Below the pieces are notes generated by a model. That model was not told the origin of the DNA. It ran no database searches and worked only from the letters and a program-made list of their open reading frames with translations. A stretch of DNA of 64,000 nt. It comes from Streptomyces spongiicola. Lineage in GTDB: Bacteria > Actinomycetota > Actinomycetes > Streptomycetales > Streptomycetaceae. Where the stretch lies: positions 3,110,501-3,174,500 of the forward strand of contig NZ_CP029254.1 of NCBI RefSeq assembly GCF_003122365.1. The letters run 5' to 3'. Positions 32,439-40,608 of the stretch are shown here, piece by piece. Position 1 is the stretch's first letter; the number at the start of each line of letters is the position of its first letter. A program made the translations under genes and the position numbers.

Positions 32439-33440
32439 TCTTCTCGGCAACGTGACGGTTGCGGTGTGTGATCAAGCCGGGCGGCGGAATGGTGACTCGG
32501 TGTCAGACATGAGTGAAGCCCCTGGTAGGAACAGGTCTGCGAAGATCACGTTCCGTACAACCAGAGGCTCCACGTGCCCTCCAGTATCACCTACACCGCC
32601 GTGCTCGATGTCCGCAGGGAGACCGTCGAGCACCTCGCCAAGCTGCTGCGTGGACACCGCGAGCGCCTCGGGACCCGCAAGGGCACCCGCGCGCTGGGCG
32701 TCTTCCGGCAGGCAGTGCTCTTGCTGCGCTGGTTCGTCGACGGTGCCCGGCTGGTCCAGCTCGCCCGGGACAACGGCATCTCGGTACCGACCGCCTACCG
32801 CTACCTGCACGAAGGACTGACGGTGCTCGCCGACCACGCGCCCGATCTGTCCACCGCGCTGGAGAGGACGGCGGCGGCCGGGTACACCCACCTCAACCTG
32901 GACGGCACGGTCATCCGCACCGACCGCGTGGCCGCCGCCGGCCCCAACGGCGCGGACCTGTGGTGGTCCGGCAAACACAAGCACCACGGCGGAAACGTAC
33001 AGGTCATCGCCGCCCCGGACGGCTGGCCCCTGTGGGTTTCCCCGGTCCGCCCGGGCCGCGAGCACGACACCACCTGCGCACGGGCCCACGGCCTGGTCGA
33101 TGCCCTGAACCGGCTCGCCGCCACCCTGGGCATCCCCACCCTGACCGACCTCGGCTACGAGAACGCCGGACCCGGCTTCCGTCACCCGGTCAAGAAGCCC
33201 AAGGGCCGTGAACTCCCCGAGCCCGACCAGGCGTTCAACGCCGTGATCCGGGGCGTCCACGCCGTCGCCGAACGCGCCAACGCCCTGCTGAAGGTCACTT
33301 TCAAAGCCCTGCGCAGGGTCAGCCTCGACCCCGCGGCCATCACCCGGATCGCCCGAGCCGCCCTCGTCCTGCTCCAGCTCGAGCGCGGCCGCACAGCCTG
33401 AACGACGATCACAAAACGTCACGAGGCGTTACCGAGAAGA
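32439..33440 (+). mobile_element. IS5-like insertion sequence, apparently complete
   Basis: Terminal inverted repeats TCTTCTCGGCAACG (32439-32452) and CGTTACCGAGAAGA (33427-33440) differ at one position. The element is about 1.0 kb with a single transposase gene. It lies exactly at the left edge of integrase fragment b and has removed or separated the toxin tip of the YwqK unit. No target duplication is obvious. Confidence 0.75.
32574..33401 (+). CDS. IS5-family transposase
   Basis: A 275-residue DDE transposase. The N-terminal helix-turn-helix is LARDNGISVPTAYRYLHEGL. The catalytic residues are in HLNLDGTVIRTDR (first Asp), LTDLGYENAG (second Asp) and a late Glu around AVAERANALLK. The pattern fits the DDE_Tnp_4 branch of the IS5 family. 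The frame is intact and ends LQLERGRTA. A related but broken copy lies at 39686-40373 on the other strand. Confidence 0.85.
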   Translation: MPSSITYTAVLDVRRETVEHLAKLLRGHRERLGTRKGTRALGVFRQAVLLLRWFVDGARLVQLARDNGISVPTAYRYLHEGLTVLADHAPDLSTALERTAAAGYTHLNLDGTVIRTDRVAAAGPNGADLWWSGKHKHHGGNVQVIAAPDGWPLWVSPVRPGREHDTTCARAHGLVDALNRLAATLGIPTLTDLGYENAGPGFRHPVKKPKGRELPEPDQAFNAVIRGVHAVAERANALLKVTFKALRRVSLDPAAITRIARAALVLLQLERGRTA

Positions 33441-33774
33441 GTTCAGTGGACTCGTTTTCACCACGCCGACTGGCCGACCTCTCGACCCTGCCAACCTCAC
33501 CCGCCGCTTCCGCAGCTTCCTCAACCGGGCCGGACTCCGACGCATCCGCTTCCACGACCTACGGCATTCGACCGCGACCCTACTCCTGGAACAGGGCGTC
33601 GACCTCGTCGTCATCAAGGAACTGTTGGGCCACGCCCACATCGGCGTCACCGCCGGCGTCTACGCCCACGTGAGGCTCCGTCTCCAACGCCAAGCCATCG
33701 ACACCCTCGGCAACGCCCTCAGCGGCCAGGACGACGACCCCGGCGACCCACCCGTCGCAGTTGTCGTGCGCTGA
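33441..33774 (+). pseudogene. Tyrosine integrase C-terminal fragment b
   Basis: Starting at the IS end, the frame reads VFTTPTGRPLDPANLTRRFR, RFHDLRHSTATLLLEQGVDL, VVIKELLGHAHIGVTAGVYA and HVRLRLQRQAIDTLGNALSG, stopping at 33772-33774. Box II His-x-x-Arg-His and the Tyr nucleophile are kept, but the first catalytic Arg and all N-terminal domains are missing. The stop is followed by C and two GTTGCCGTC copies (33776-33784, 33788-33796). Confidence 0.85.
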
Positions 33775-33804
33775 CGTTGCCGTCAGCGTTGCCGTCAAAC
33801 CGCT

Positions 33805-33842
33805 GAGGAGCCCCACCGAATCCCGCTTCGGTGGGGCTCCTC
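33805..33842. terminator. Strong bidirectional terminator
   Basis: GAGGAGCCCCACCGAA and TTCGGTGGGGCTCCTC form a perfect 16-bp stem around TCCCGC. It separates integrase fragment b (+) from the DUF4259 gene (-). Confidence 0.85.
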
Positions 33843-33880
33843 GCATGCAGCCGACCCTCAGGTTGATATCGGCCAGCGGA

Positions 33881-34318
33881 CTACGTAGATTCGCCTTCGC
33901 TGACCGGGCGCAGTACAGATCTCAAACTGCCGATTGCAGCCTGAGCCTCTTCCCTCTCGCCAGCGTCAACCCAGCTCCTCCAGAACCAGCCGTCTGCAGG
34001 TAATGTCACTTCCAGCGCCTGAATCGCAGACGAGGCGAGGGCAGGCGTAATCGGCTTCGCCAGCCATTCCGTAATGCTCGGGTATTCCTCGTTCCAGGCC
34101 AATGCGCGCCCGGCCGGAATATTGGCCGCAACCACAGCGGCAGCAGCCATTACTTCCTCAGGCAGCACAGAGGAATTGGACCCACCCCCCGCCCCGATGG
34201 CAGAACGGAAGGTTTTCTCGACGACTGTCAGCCGCTGCGATACAGACTGTTCTTCCAGCTCATCGAGGTAGTCCTCAGCCGTGTCGCTGTCGAGCGGGCC
34301 TGATCCCCAGGTTCCCAT
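33881..34318 (-). CDS. DUF4259 protein, probable immunity
   Basis: A 145-residue acidic protein beginning MGTWGSGPLDSDTAEDYLDE, the hallmark of DUF4259, followed by a helical body (LPEEVMAAAAVVAANIPAGR, SWVDAGEREEAQAAIGSLRS). Proteins of this family often stand next to polymorphic toxin tips, and this one starts 19 bases after the end of the GIY-YIG-like tip, so immunity is the likely role. The ATG at 34316-34318 follows GGGAG at a good distance; a GTG one codon earlier is possible. Base composition is AT-richer than the flanks. Confidence 0.75.
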   Translation of the reverse strand: MGTWGSGPLDSDTAEDYLDELEEQSVSQRLTVVEKTFRSAIGAGGGSNSSVLPEEVMAAAAVVAANIPAGRALAWNEEYPSITEWLAKPITPALASSAIQALEVTLPADGWFWRSWVDAGEREEAQAAIGSLRSVLRPVSEGEST

Positions 34319-34337
34319 CACAAACTCCCGTCGAGAC

Positions 34338-34724
34338 TTACGGCAGGTACCCGCCGAATGGGACTTGAATCTCTGGATCTCTCCGGTTCAAGAGAGTCCA
34401 GCCTCTCTCCTTTACCCCTTCCATCATTGTCTGTTCCATGCGGCGAATCGCTACCCCATCTGTACCGCGCGGCAAAGTGAAGTACGTGACGTTGACCACG
34501 TCGTCTGCTGCATATCCGGCCTTGCGTACCGCATGCTTGGACCGCATCGATTTATTAACGCGCTCCCTGATGCTTGTGGTGGAGCTTCCTACGTACTTCG
34601 TCCCGTCATTCAGGTGAATGGTGTAGATACCCGGCTCGGTCGGCACGTCGAATTTTGTTCCGGGCAGCGTCCCGGGCGCGCAATTCGCATTGTGAACCAG
34701 GACCGGCGTCTCGCCTGCCAGCAC
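34338..34724 (-). CDS. Displaced toxin tip with GIY-YIG-like nuclease domain
   Basis: The frame starts inside the end of a HINT coding sequence (LAGETPVLVHN) with no ribosome-binding site, and continues into a ~116-residue domain: PTEPGIYTIHLNDGTKYVGS, SSTTSIRERVNKSMRSKH, IRRMEQTMMEGVKERGW. GIY at the first strand, YVG in place of YIG, an Arg on the next helix and a Glu later match a GIY-YIG endonuclease. It resembles an old C-terminal tip of the large Rhs protein, stored without its carrier. Expression would need recombination onto a HINT-bearing gene. The DUF4259 gene follows at once. Confidence 0.78.
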   Translation of the reverse strand: MLAGETPVLVHNANCAPGTLPGTKFDVPTEPGIYTIHLNDGTKYVGSSTTSIRERVNKSMRSKHAVRKAGYAADDVVNVTYFTLPRGTDGVAIRRMEQTMMEGVKERGWTLLNRRDPEIQVPFGGYLP

Positions 34725-35179
34725 AAAGTACGTGTGCTACGCGATACCCCTCTACCTGCTTCTTCGCAGGTCAGCACCTGATTTGCGTTCCGCTGGCGTC
34801 CGTGGTTGTGCGGGGAGATCCGTGGCTGTTGCCGTCGCTACTGCCCTCAGCCTCGATTCGTCTGCGGTCTGATCGGTCCCGCCGATCCGGCGCCTTGCCC
34901 TGGTTTGTTCGTCCGGTCGGTTCAGGGGCCTTCGCATGCGCTGCGGGAGCGTCGGGTTCCACGGGCGGACGGCCTCTCGACCCGGCCAACCTCACCCGCC
35001 GATGCCGCAGCTTCCTCAACCGGGCCGGCCTCCGACCCATCCGCTTCCACGACCTCCGCCACTCGACCGCGACTCTGCTCCTGGAACAAGGCGTCGACCT
35101 CGTCATCATCAAGGAACTCCTCAGCCACGCCCACATCGGCGTCACCGCCGGCGTCTATGCCACGTCCGACTCCGCCTCC
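34689..35179. repeat. Junction repeat R2
   Basis: R2 matches R3 (37753-38245) over about 490 bp at a constant offset of 3064 bp, with few differences. It consists of a 49-bp copy of the HINT 3' end (34689-34737), about 220 bp of non-coding sequence that includes TACGCGATACCCCTCTACCT and GTTGCCGTC (34828-34836), and an integrase fragment starting at Gly-Gly-Arg-Pro-Leu-Asp. The HINT copy differs from the live Rhs gene (41401-41449) at only about four positions. Confidence 0.85.
34963..35179 (+). pseudogene. Tyrosine integrase C-terminal fragment c
   Basis: GGRPLDPANLTRRCRSFLNR is followed by RFHDLRHSTATLLLEQGVDL and LLSHAHIGVTAGVYA. A missing C (GCCCAC to GCCAC near 35160) shifts the frame right at the Tyr nucleophile, and the sequence leaves the integrase at 35179 where IS-like DNA begins. 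It lacks its own stop and the downstream GTTGCCGTC motif. Confidence 0.8.
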
Positions 35180-35501
35180 GACGCAGGGCTGTTGCAAGGT
35201 CGGATTTCAGGCGCGAATGTGCAGTTCACAGGGGATACCGAAGAGGTCAAGTGGAGCGGTGTGTGGCGCGAGGGCGAGCTGTCGACGCGCGTCTGCGATC
35301 GAACTGCCCATCCTGCGCAGGAACTTCACTGGTCCGGTCCACCGTCCGCGCGGACACACCGGCCAGTTCGGCGATGTCCCTGCGGCGGCGGCCCTCGCCG
35401 GCCCACAGCACGATGCGGGCCCGCAGAGCCACATCCGCCGTCACGTGACGGTCTGCCGCCAACGTCCGCAATTCCGCAGCCTGTTCCGAAGTGAGGTTCA
35501 C
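35180..35501 (-). pseudogene. IS630-like transposase N-terminal remnant
   Basis: From 35501 the frame reads VTADVALRARIVLWAGEGRR and RRDIAELAGVSARTVDR, the N-terminal helix-turn-helix of IS630-type transposases. After about residue 58 the frame breaks. A second frame (LGxxx to 35207) ends FGIPCELHIRA. The catalytic domain is absent. The block sits between integrase fragment c and the SMI1/KNR4 immunity gene, so an IS insertion followed by deletion is likely. Confidence 0.6.
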
Positions 35502-35545
35502 ACATTACCCAACGAGTCAAAGAGCTTCAGGTGACACGAACCGGA

Positions 35546-36043
35546 TCACGAGACACTAGAGATCAGATTCGTATCGAGTTCTCCATTGACCCATCGGAGC
35601 AAGAACTCAGTGCTCGACAAATCGAAGAATTCCCAGTCTCCGTCATAATCTTGGACCGCAATTCGCCGACCGGCCGGAAAGGAGCCCTCCTTAGGCACCA
35701 CCCAGTAGATGTACTCACCGTCACCGGTGCTTGCCCAGGCAATCAGCCTGTCACTCTCTCGATTAATCTCCGGAGGGACCTCTTCCCCAGCGCCCCAGAG
35801 AAGCTCCAGTGCCGTTTCCCGCTCAACCGCCCAGGACGCAAGATCGTAAGGCTCTCCTTGCTTTCGGGGTGAGTGAATCCAGATATGCCGGTCGAAACTC
35901 CCACCTCCGAACGTATCGATCATTTCTCGATAATCATCCGGAAGGAGAGTCCGAAGCTCTACAGGGACGCCGCTCCAGTCCACCTCACCCGGAGCCTGCG
36001 GGTACGAGACGTTCGCCCATCGCGCCAACTCTGCTACAGACAC
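35546..36043 (-). CDS. SMI1/KNR4 (SUKH) family immunity protein
   Basis: A 165-residue protein with the SUKH-fold signature: VPVELRTLLPDDYREMIDTF then GGGSFDRHIWIHSP, followed by ELLWGAGEEVPPEINRESDR, AWASTGDGEYIYWVV and WEFFDLSSTEFLLRWVNGEL. SUKH proteins are common immunity factors of polymorphic toxins, especially nuclease tips. The GTG at 36041-36043 has AGGTGA upstream; the longer frame to 36199 overlaps the toxin antisense-free region and is unlikely. It lies seven bases after the end of the endonuclease tip at 36051. Confidence 0.85.
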   Translation of the reverse strand: MSVAELARWANVSYPQAPGEVDWSGVPVELRTLLPDDYREMIDTFGGGSFDRHIWIHSPRKQGEPYDLASWAVERETALELLWGAGEEVPPEINRESDRLIAWASTGDGEYIYWVVPKEGSFPAGRRIAVQDYDGDWEFFDLSSTEFLLRWVNGELDTNLISSVS

Positions 36044-36050
36044 TTCGGGG

Positions 36051-36390
36051 TCACCTTTCCCTGTTGACGATCGTGACATCCAGAGAGAATCCTGCGTTTC
36101 CACGCCCAGAAAGCGTAACCCCCAAGGGAAGCGGATTACTTCCAGAGTAGATCGGCGTCGCCCTGTACAAAATATTCTCACCGGCTTTGACGGCATCACG
36201 AACCCGTAGCTCGAACCCTCGCATCACGGGAGAATTCGCATACGCGTGCATCGTGACGAAGTTTCTCTTGTCATTGTTCGCCCCTCCCAGCACTGCCGCC
36301 AACAGGTGCGCGCGATTGTACCCCTGTCCGCTCTGCCAACCGGCCGGGTCAACCGAAGGAGGGTGCGGATCCTTTCCGGGGGCAGCTGAG
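36051..36390 (-). pseudogene. DNA/RNA non-specific endonuclease tip, split by ISKra4
   Basis: The frame reads PPSVDPAGWQSGQGYNRAHL, LAAVLGGANNDKRNFVTMHA, NSPVMRGFELRVRDAVKAGE and ends GNAGFSLDVTIVNRER. The Arg-x-His-Leu and the downstream Asn match the active site of the DNA/RNA non-specific endonuclease family (Endonuclea_NS_2 type). Upstream of about 36390 the sequence changes to an ISKra4 element. The beginning of the tip (LAGETPVLVHNTGG then SGHICDI) reappears at 37735-37790 beyond the element. One tip coding sequence was therefore interrupted by the insertion. Its SUKH immunity gene remains intact. Confidence 0.75.
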
Positions 36391-36463
36391 CTGGTGTTTC
36401 GCTGATTCGGGTGTGGGCGGGAGGATGCCGTCTCTACCGTGCGGGTAGAGGAGGCGGTGCCGG

Positions 36464-36973
36464 ATGGGCTCGTTGATAGGGGAACTCGAGGAACGACGGG
36501 CTGCGGTGCAGGCCCGGGTGGACGAACTCGAAAGACGGATTGTCGTGTTGACAGGCCGTCTGGAGGCTGAGCGGTCCCGGCTGGAGCGGTTGACGGTGAC
36601 ACGCGAGACGCTGGACGAGCTCGCGGCCGAGGGGGTGGACGTCGACTCGGTCGCGGGGGCCCCGGCCGCGCGGGAGCCGGTGAACGTGGGCCAGGTCGTG
36701 GGGGTTCAGACGGTGATGCCCTGGCGGGAGGGCATGACCAGTACCGATCTCCCACCCGTGTGCCGGGACATCGTGGACGTGGTCGACGACGCGCCCGGTC
36801 CGGTGCAGGCCAAGCAGGTCGTACCGAGGATCGGTCTGCCCCCGCGGACCTCGAAGATCGAGACGACGCGGTCGAAGATGAAACGGCTGGTCGAACGGGG
36901 GTGGCTGGACGAGGACGCTCCCGGTCTGTTCGCTCCGTCCGCCCGCGGAGCACCGGCCGGCCCGGCGCGGTGA
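36464..36973 (+). CDS. ISKra4-associated accessory protein
   Basis: A 169-residue protein. Residues 1-50 form a coiled coil (LIGELEERRAAVQARVDELE, RRIVVLTGRLEAERSRLERL). Residues 95-155 look like a winged-helix domain (VCRDIVDVVDDAPGPVQAKQ, SKIETTRSKMKRLVERGWLD). I know this protein as a common partner just upstream of ISKra4-type transposases in Streptomyces. Its function in transposition is not established. Confidence 0.7.
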   Translation: MGSLIGELEERRAAVQARVDELERRIVVLTGRLEAERSRLERLTVTRETLDELAAEGVDVDSVAGAPAAREPVNVGQVVGVQTVMPWREGMTSTDLPPVCRDIVDVVDDAPGPVQAKQVVPRIGLPPRTSKIETTRSKMKRLVERGWLDEDAPGLFAPSARGAPAGPAR

Positions 36974-37054
36974 GTCAACTGCCGGTTTTCAAGGGGTTCT
37001 TCTCCCTACCGTCGTAGGTACCAGCCAGAACGACGCACGAGAAGAAGAGCCCGG

Positions 37055-37720
37055 ATGGAACGCTACGACACTCTCGATGTCCCTGACCCGTTCGCCTGCG
37101 CGATGGAGGCGGCGTTGTCGCTGGCAGTACGGCTGTCGGCGCCCGGAACAGCCGCCATGGACCACGCCGCGGTGGAATCACTGATCGAAACGGACGGGCG
37201 GGAGATCCTGCGCCGCTTCTTCCAGGGCCACCTCGACCTACGGGCCCGCCGTGAGGAGAACAGTACGCCGCCCAGTGAGGTGACCGGCCCGGACGGCCAG
37301 CCGCGCACGCACCGCGAGACCGGCCGCCCGAGGCAGCTGAGATGCGTGTTCGGGACGGTGAGCGTGAGGCGGTGTGCCTGTCGGAGCCGGGGCCGAGCCG
37401 ACGTGCACCCGGCGGACGCGGAGCTGTCACTGCCGCGCTGCCTGCACAGCCAGGGCATCAAGCGCCTGGCGGTCCGCGAGGCGATCCGTTCCTCCTACGA
37501 CCAGGCCGTCGAAGCGATCGGGGACCGCTGCGGGCGGGTGCTGGGCAAACGCCGGGCACAGTCCCTGGTCATCGAGGCCGCCGCCGACATCGACGCCTTC
37601 TACCACGACAAGATCGCCTCTGCGTGCACCAGCGACATGCCGCTGGTCATCCAGGTCGACAGCAAAGGAGTGGTGATGCGACCCGAAGCGCTGCGCGTGC
37701 TCCCGTCAGGAGCTGTCGCG
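37055..37720 (+). pseudogene. ISKra4-family transposase, C-terminal half missing
   Basis: From the ATG at 37055 the frame carries AAVESLIETDGREILRRFFQ, GHLDLRARREE, FGTVSVRRCACRSRGRADVH and KRLAVREAIRSSYDQAVEAI. It reaches the first catalytic Asp in PLVIQVDSKGVVM, then runs at about 37715 into unrelated sequence (the start of the endonuclease tip and the R3 repeat). Full-length relatives have roughly 450 residues; about 220 remain. Confidence 0.8.
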
Positions 37721-37752
37721 GTGATATCGCATATGTGGCCGCTGCCGCCGGT

Positions 37753-38245
37753 GTTATGGACGAGGACCGGCGTCTCGCCTGCCAGCACAAAGTACGTGTG
37801 CTACGCGATACCCCTCTACCTGCTTCTTCGCAGGTCAGCACCTGATTTGCGTTCCGCTGGCGTCCGTGGTTGTGCGGGGAGATCCGTGGCTGTTGCCGTC
37901 GCTACTGCCCTCAGCCTCGATTCGTCTGCGGTCTGATCGGTCCCGCTGATCCGGTATCTTGCCCTGGTTTGTCCGTCCGGTCGGTTCAGGGGCCTTCGCA
38001 TGCGCTGCGGGATCGTCGGGTTGCACGGGCGGACGGCCTCTCGACCCCGCCAACATCACCCGCCGCTTCCGCAGCTTCCTCAACCGGGCCGGACTCTGAC
38101 GCATCCGCTTCCACGACCTCCGCCACTCGACCGCCACCCTGCTCCTGGAACAAGGCGTCGACCTCGTCATCATCAAGGAACTTCTGGGCCACGCACACAT
38201 CGGCGTCACCGCCGGCGTCTACGCCCACGTCCGACTCCGCCTCCA
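37753..38245. repeat. Junction repeat R3
   Basis: The partner of R2, offset by 3064 bp. The HINT-end copy lies at 37753-37801, followed by the same non-coding stretch with GTTGCCGTC at 37892-37900 and an integrase fragment from 38027. On the minus strand the HINT codons run into Thr-Gly-Gly-Ser-Gly-His, the start of the split endonuclease tip. Confidence 0.85.
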
Positions 38246-38333
38246 ACGCCAAGCCATCAACACGTTGGGACACGCCCTCGGCGACCAGGACGACGAGCCC
38301 GACGGCCCGCCCGCCGCTGCCGTCGTCCGCTGA
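38027..38333 (+). pseudogene. Tyrosine integrase C-terminal fragment d
   Basis: GGRPLDPANITRRFRSFLNR is followed by an in-frame TGA at 38097-38099 (CTCTGA where copy b has CTCCGA), then RFHDLRHSTATLLLEQGVDL and LLGHAHIGVTAGVYAHVRLR, ending with a TGA at 38331-38333. The GTTGCCGTC motif after the stop is cut after GTTG by the ISAs1 end at 38339. Confidence 0.85.
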
Positions 38334-38408
38334 CGTTGCAGGGCTTGAGCGAGTTCCGGGGGTGGGCGGTTGGTCGAGCCGTGACCGGTTGGGGTGCATA
38401 GCAGAGCA

Positions 38409-38468
38409 GGCACGGGCTTCGTGATCATTGGGGTGTCGAAGCTCAACGATCACGAGGTGGCCCGTGCC
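38409..38468 (+). promoter_or_regulatory. Inverted repeat over the transposase start
   Basis: GGCACGGGC (38409-38417) pairs with GCCCGTGCC (38460-38468), and CGTGATC pairs with GATCACG inside it. The right arm covers the GTG start at 38464 and abuts its ribosome-binding site GAGGTGG. A transcript entering from outside the element would hide the start in a hairpin, a common way for insertion sequences to limit expression. Confidence 0.55.
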
Positions 38469-39675
38469 TGCCGCTGTATCCTCTCTCATCCCGCCGGTGT
38501 TGGTGAGGCTGGGTCCGCTGGACCTCGGCCAAGTCGCTGACCTGCGGCCTTTCCTGGAGTTGGTGCCCGACCCGCGTGCGAGGCGGGGCCGCTGGTACTC
38601 GCTGACCGCGATCCTCCTCGTCTGTGCCTGCGCGGCCGTGTCGGGAGCGAGGAGCGTCGACGAGATCGCCGAGTGGGCGGCGCGTGCCTCGGACACCGTG
38701 CTGACGGCCGTCGGCGTCCGACGGCATCCGCTGCGGTGGCGCCGTTCTCCCTCGCGGACCACGATCGGCCGTGTGCTGGCGGCCGTCGACGGTGACGCCC
38801 TGGACCGGGCCGTCGGCGCCTACCTCGCCGACCGGAACCCTGCGGGAACGGCTTCCGGGCTACGGCAGGTGATCGCCGTCGACGGCAAGTCGCTGAGAGG
38901 ATCGGCCCGCCCGTCCACCGGCCGCAGGCACCTGCTCTCCGCCGTCACCCACCACCGGGCCCTGACCCTCGCCCAGGCGGAAGTCGGAGCCAAGACGAAC
39001 GAGACCGCGCACTTCCGTCCCCTGCTCGAACCGCTGGGCCTGGACGGAACTCTCGTCACCTTCGACGCCCTGCACTCGGTCCAGGCGAACGCCACCTGGC
39101 TGGTCGAGACCAAGAACGCCCACTACATCGCCGTGATCAAGCGCAACCAGCCGACCGCCTACAGGCAGCTCGCCGCCCTGCCCTGGCCCAACGTCGCCGT
39201 CCAGCACACCGCCTCCTCCACCGGCCACGGCCGCCACGAATCCCGCTCCATCAAGACCTGCGGCATCGCCGACGAACTCGGCGGAATCGCCTTCCCTCAC
39301 GCCCGCCTCGCCCTCCGCGTCCACCGACGCCGCCGGCAAACCGGCCGACGCGAAACCCGCGAGACGGTCTACGCCGTCACCAGCCTCGACGCCCACCAGG
39401 CCACCCCGGCCGAACTCGCCGCCGCCATCCGCGGCCACTGGAGCATCGAAGCCCTGCACCACGTCAGAGACGTGACCTACGCCGAGGACGCCTCCACCCT
39501 CCACACCGGCACCGCACCACGCGCCATGGCCACCTTCCGCAACCTCGCCATCGGCCTGCTCAAAACCCTCGGAGCCACCAACATCGCCAAGACCACCCGC
39601 GCAATCCGCGACCAGCCCGAACGAGCCCTCCCACTCCTGGGCACCACCAACAACCCCGACACTCGCGGAACTTAA
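38464..39675 (+). CDS. ISAs1-family transposase
   Basis: A 403-residue DDE transposase. The N-terminal [20 protein letters not shown] and [20 protein letters not shown] are family-typical. Catalytic regions are [16 protein letters not shown] (Asp), [16 protein letters not shown] (Asp) and [20 protein letters not shown] (Glu). The frame is intact, ending shortly before the right inverted repeat. The GTG at 38464 is preferred for its ribosome-binding site; the frame opens at 38428. Confidence 0.9.
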   Translation: MPAAVSSLIPPVLVRLGPLDLGQVADLRPFLELVPDPRARRGRWYSLTAILLVCACAAVSGARSVDEIAEWAARASDTVLTAVGVRRHPLRWRRSPSRTTIGRVLAAVDGDALDRAVGAYLADRNPAGTASGLRQVIAVDGKSLRGSARPSTGRRHLLSAVTHHRALTLAQAEVGAKTNETAHFRPLLEPLGLDGTLVTFDALHSVQANATWLVETKNAHYIAVIKRNQPTAYRQLAALPWPNVAVQHTASSTGHGRHESRSIKTCGIADELGGIAFPHARLALRVHRRRRQTGRRETRETVYAVTSLDAHQATPAELAAAIRGHWSIEALHHVRDVTYAEDASTLHTGTAPRAMATFRNLAIGLLKTLGATNIAKTTRAIRDQPERALPLLGTTNNPDTRGT

Positions 39676-39685
39676 TCAAGCCCTG

Positions 39686-40373
39686 CCCGGGGCCCGCACG
39701 TGCCGCAGCAGGGTGTTGAACATGCGGGTGTCGACGTGAAGTACCCGTTCTGATGTGCCCTTTGGGCGGCGGCCGGGATGAGGGTGCCGATCCCCGCTCC
39801 GTTGTAGCCCTTGTCCGCAAGGGTCGGCAGGCCGTCGGTCGCCGCCTTGTGCAGGGCGGGCAGGGTGTGGATGCGGGCGGCCGTGATGTCGGGCGTGGAG
39901 CCGGGTTCGACGTCGGAGACCCGCAGTGGGGTGCCGTCTGGGGCGGCCAGAAACCGGATGTTGCCGCCGAACGCCTCGTGCTTCTGGCTGAACCACCAGT
40001 CGTTGCCGTTGTCCCGGACGCCGGCGAGGCGGTCCGATTCGATCAGCGTGCCGTCGAGGGTCACGTGCGTCACGCCTTCGCGCTGACAACGGCTCAGGAC
40101 TTCGTGCAGGTCGGGTGCCTTCTCGGCGAGGACGTCGATGCCCTCGTGGAGGTAGGGGTAGCCGGTGGCCTGTGAGGCGCCCGCGTCGCGGGCCGGGCAG
40201 TGCACGCAGCCACGCTCGCGGAACCGGCGCAGCACCAGCACCGCCTGCCGGAACGGGCCCAGCGCGCGCGAGCCCTTCGGGGTACCGATCCGCCTGCGGT
40301 GAGCGGCGAGCAGCCGGGCGAGGAACTCGACGACATGGCGCGGGACGTCGAGCGTGGCAACATAGGTGACCAA
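39686..40373 (-). pseudogene. IS5-like transposase, frameshifted and truncated
   Basis: Related to the transposase at 32574. VTYVATLDVPRHVVEFLARL, LHEGIDVLAEKAPDLHEVLS, VTLDGTLIESDRLAG (first Asp) and LPTLADKGYNGAG (second Asp) are recognisable. Near 39740 the frame shifts, and DTRMFNTLLRHVRAPG continues in another frame until the ISAs1 end at 39685 cuts it off. The Glu-containing C-terminus is missing. Upstream, three GATCGGACCC units (about 40465-40494) and a segment like the leader of the intact IS5-like copy (GTGAAGCCCCTGGTNGGNA) extend to about 40530. Confidence 0.8.
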
Positions 40374-40543
40374 CGTGAAGCCTCTGGTTCCACGGACGTT
40401 CTTGTGAGAGAGACCTGTCCCACCAGGGGCTTCACGCCTGTCCGCCGCCAGGACCCGCATGCCCGATCGGACCCGATCGGACCCGATCGGCACGGTTCAG
40501 CCCTCTTCGCGAAGATCATTTCGCTGAGAAAACCTCACTGGCT

Positions 40544-40594
40544 GCGGGCGACGACTCCGAGGAGCCGCCGCCCGCAGCGGTAGGTATCCGTTGA
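40544..40594 (+). pseudogene. Tyrosine integrase tail e (last 16 codons)
   Basis: The frame reads AGDDSEEPPPAAVGIR-stop (TGA at 40592-40594), matching the tails of copies b (GQDDDPGDPPVAVVVR) and d. It is followed by GTTGCCGTT and GTTGCCGTC (40596-40610), as after copies a and b. The rest of the gene was replaced by the IS block. It shows that the active Rhs tip/immunity pair is also bordered by an integrase end. Confidence 0.7.
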
Positions 40595-40608
40595 CGTTGC
40601 CGTTGCCG

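Larger units (their letters stand above)
36390..37720 (+). mobile_element. ISKra4-like element, truncated at the right
   Basis: The element contains an accessory ORF and the first half of an ISKra4 transposase. The borders are estimated from where the toxin tip frame breaks on each side. I did not find matching terminal repeats, and the right end has been lost. Confidence 0.6.
38339..39685 (+). mobile_element. ISAs1-family insertion sequence
   Basis: Ends CAGGGCTTGAGCGAGTTCCG (left) and the complement of CGGAACTTAATCAAGCCCTG (right) match at 16 or 17 of 20 positions. The element is about 1.35 kb with an intact transposase. The flanks differ (TGACGTTG versus CCCGGGGC), so there is no target duplication and the element has probably recombined with, or deleted, a neighbour. 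Confidence 0.85.

Noticed and set aside
26732-38245. R1-R3 as a CRISPR array or integron attC sites
   Set aside because: The repeats are long, contain coding fragments and are spaced by kilobases; there is no short regular repeat-spacer pattern and no fold-symmetric attC core.
38331-39694. Target-site duplication of ISAs1
   Set aside because: The eight to nine bases on either side differ, so no duplication can be claimed.
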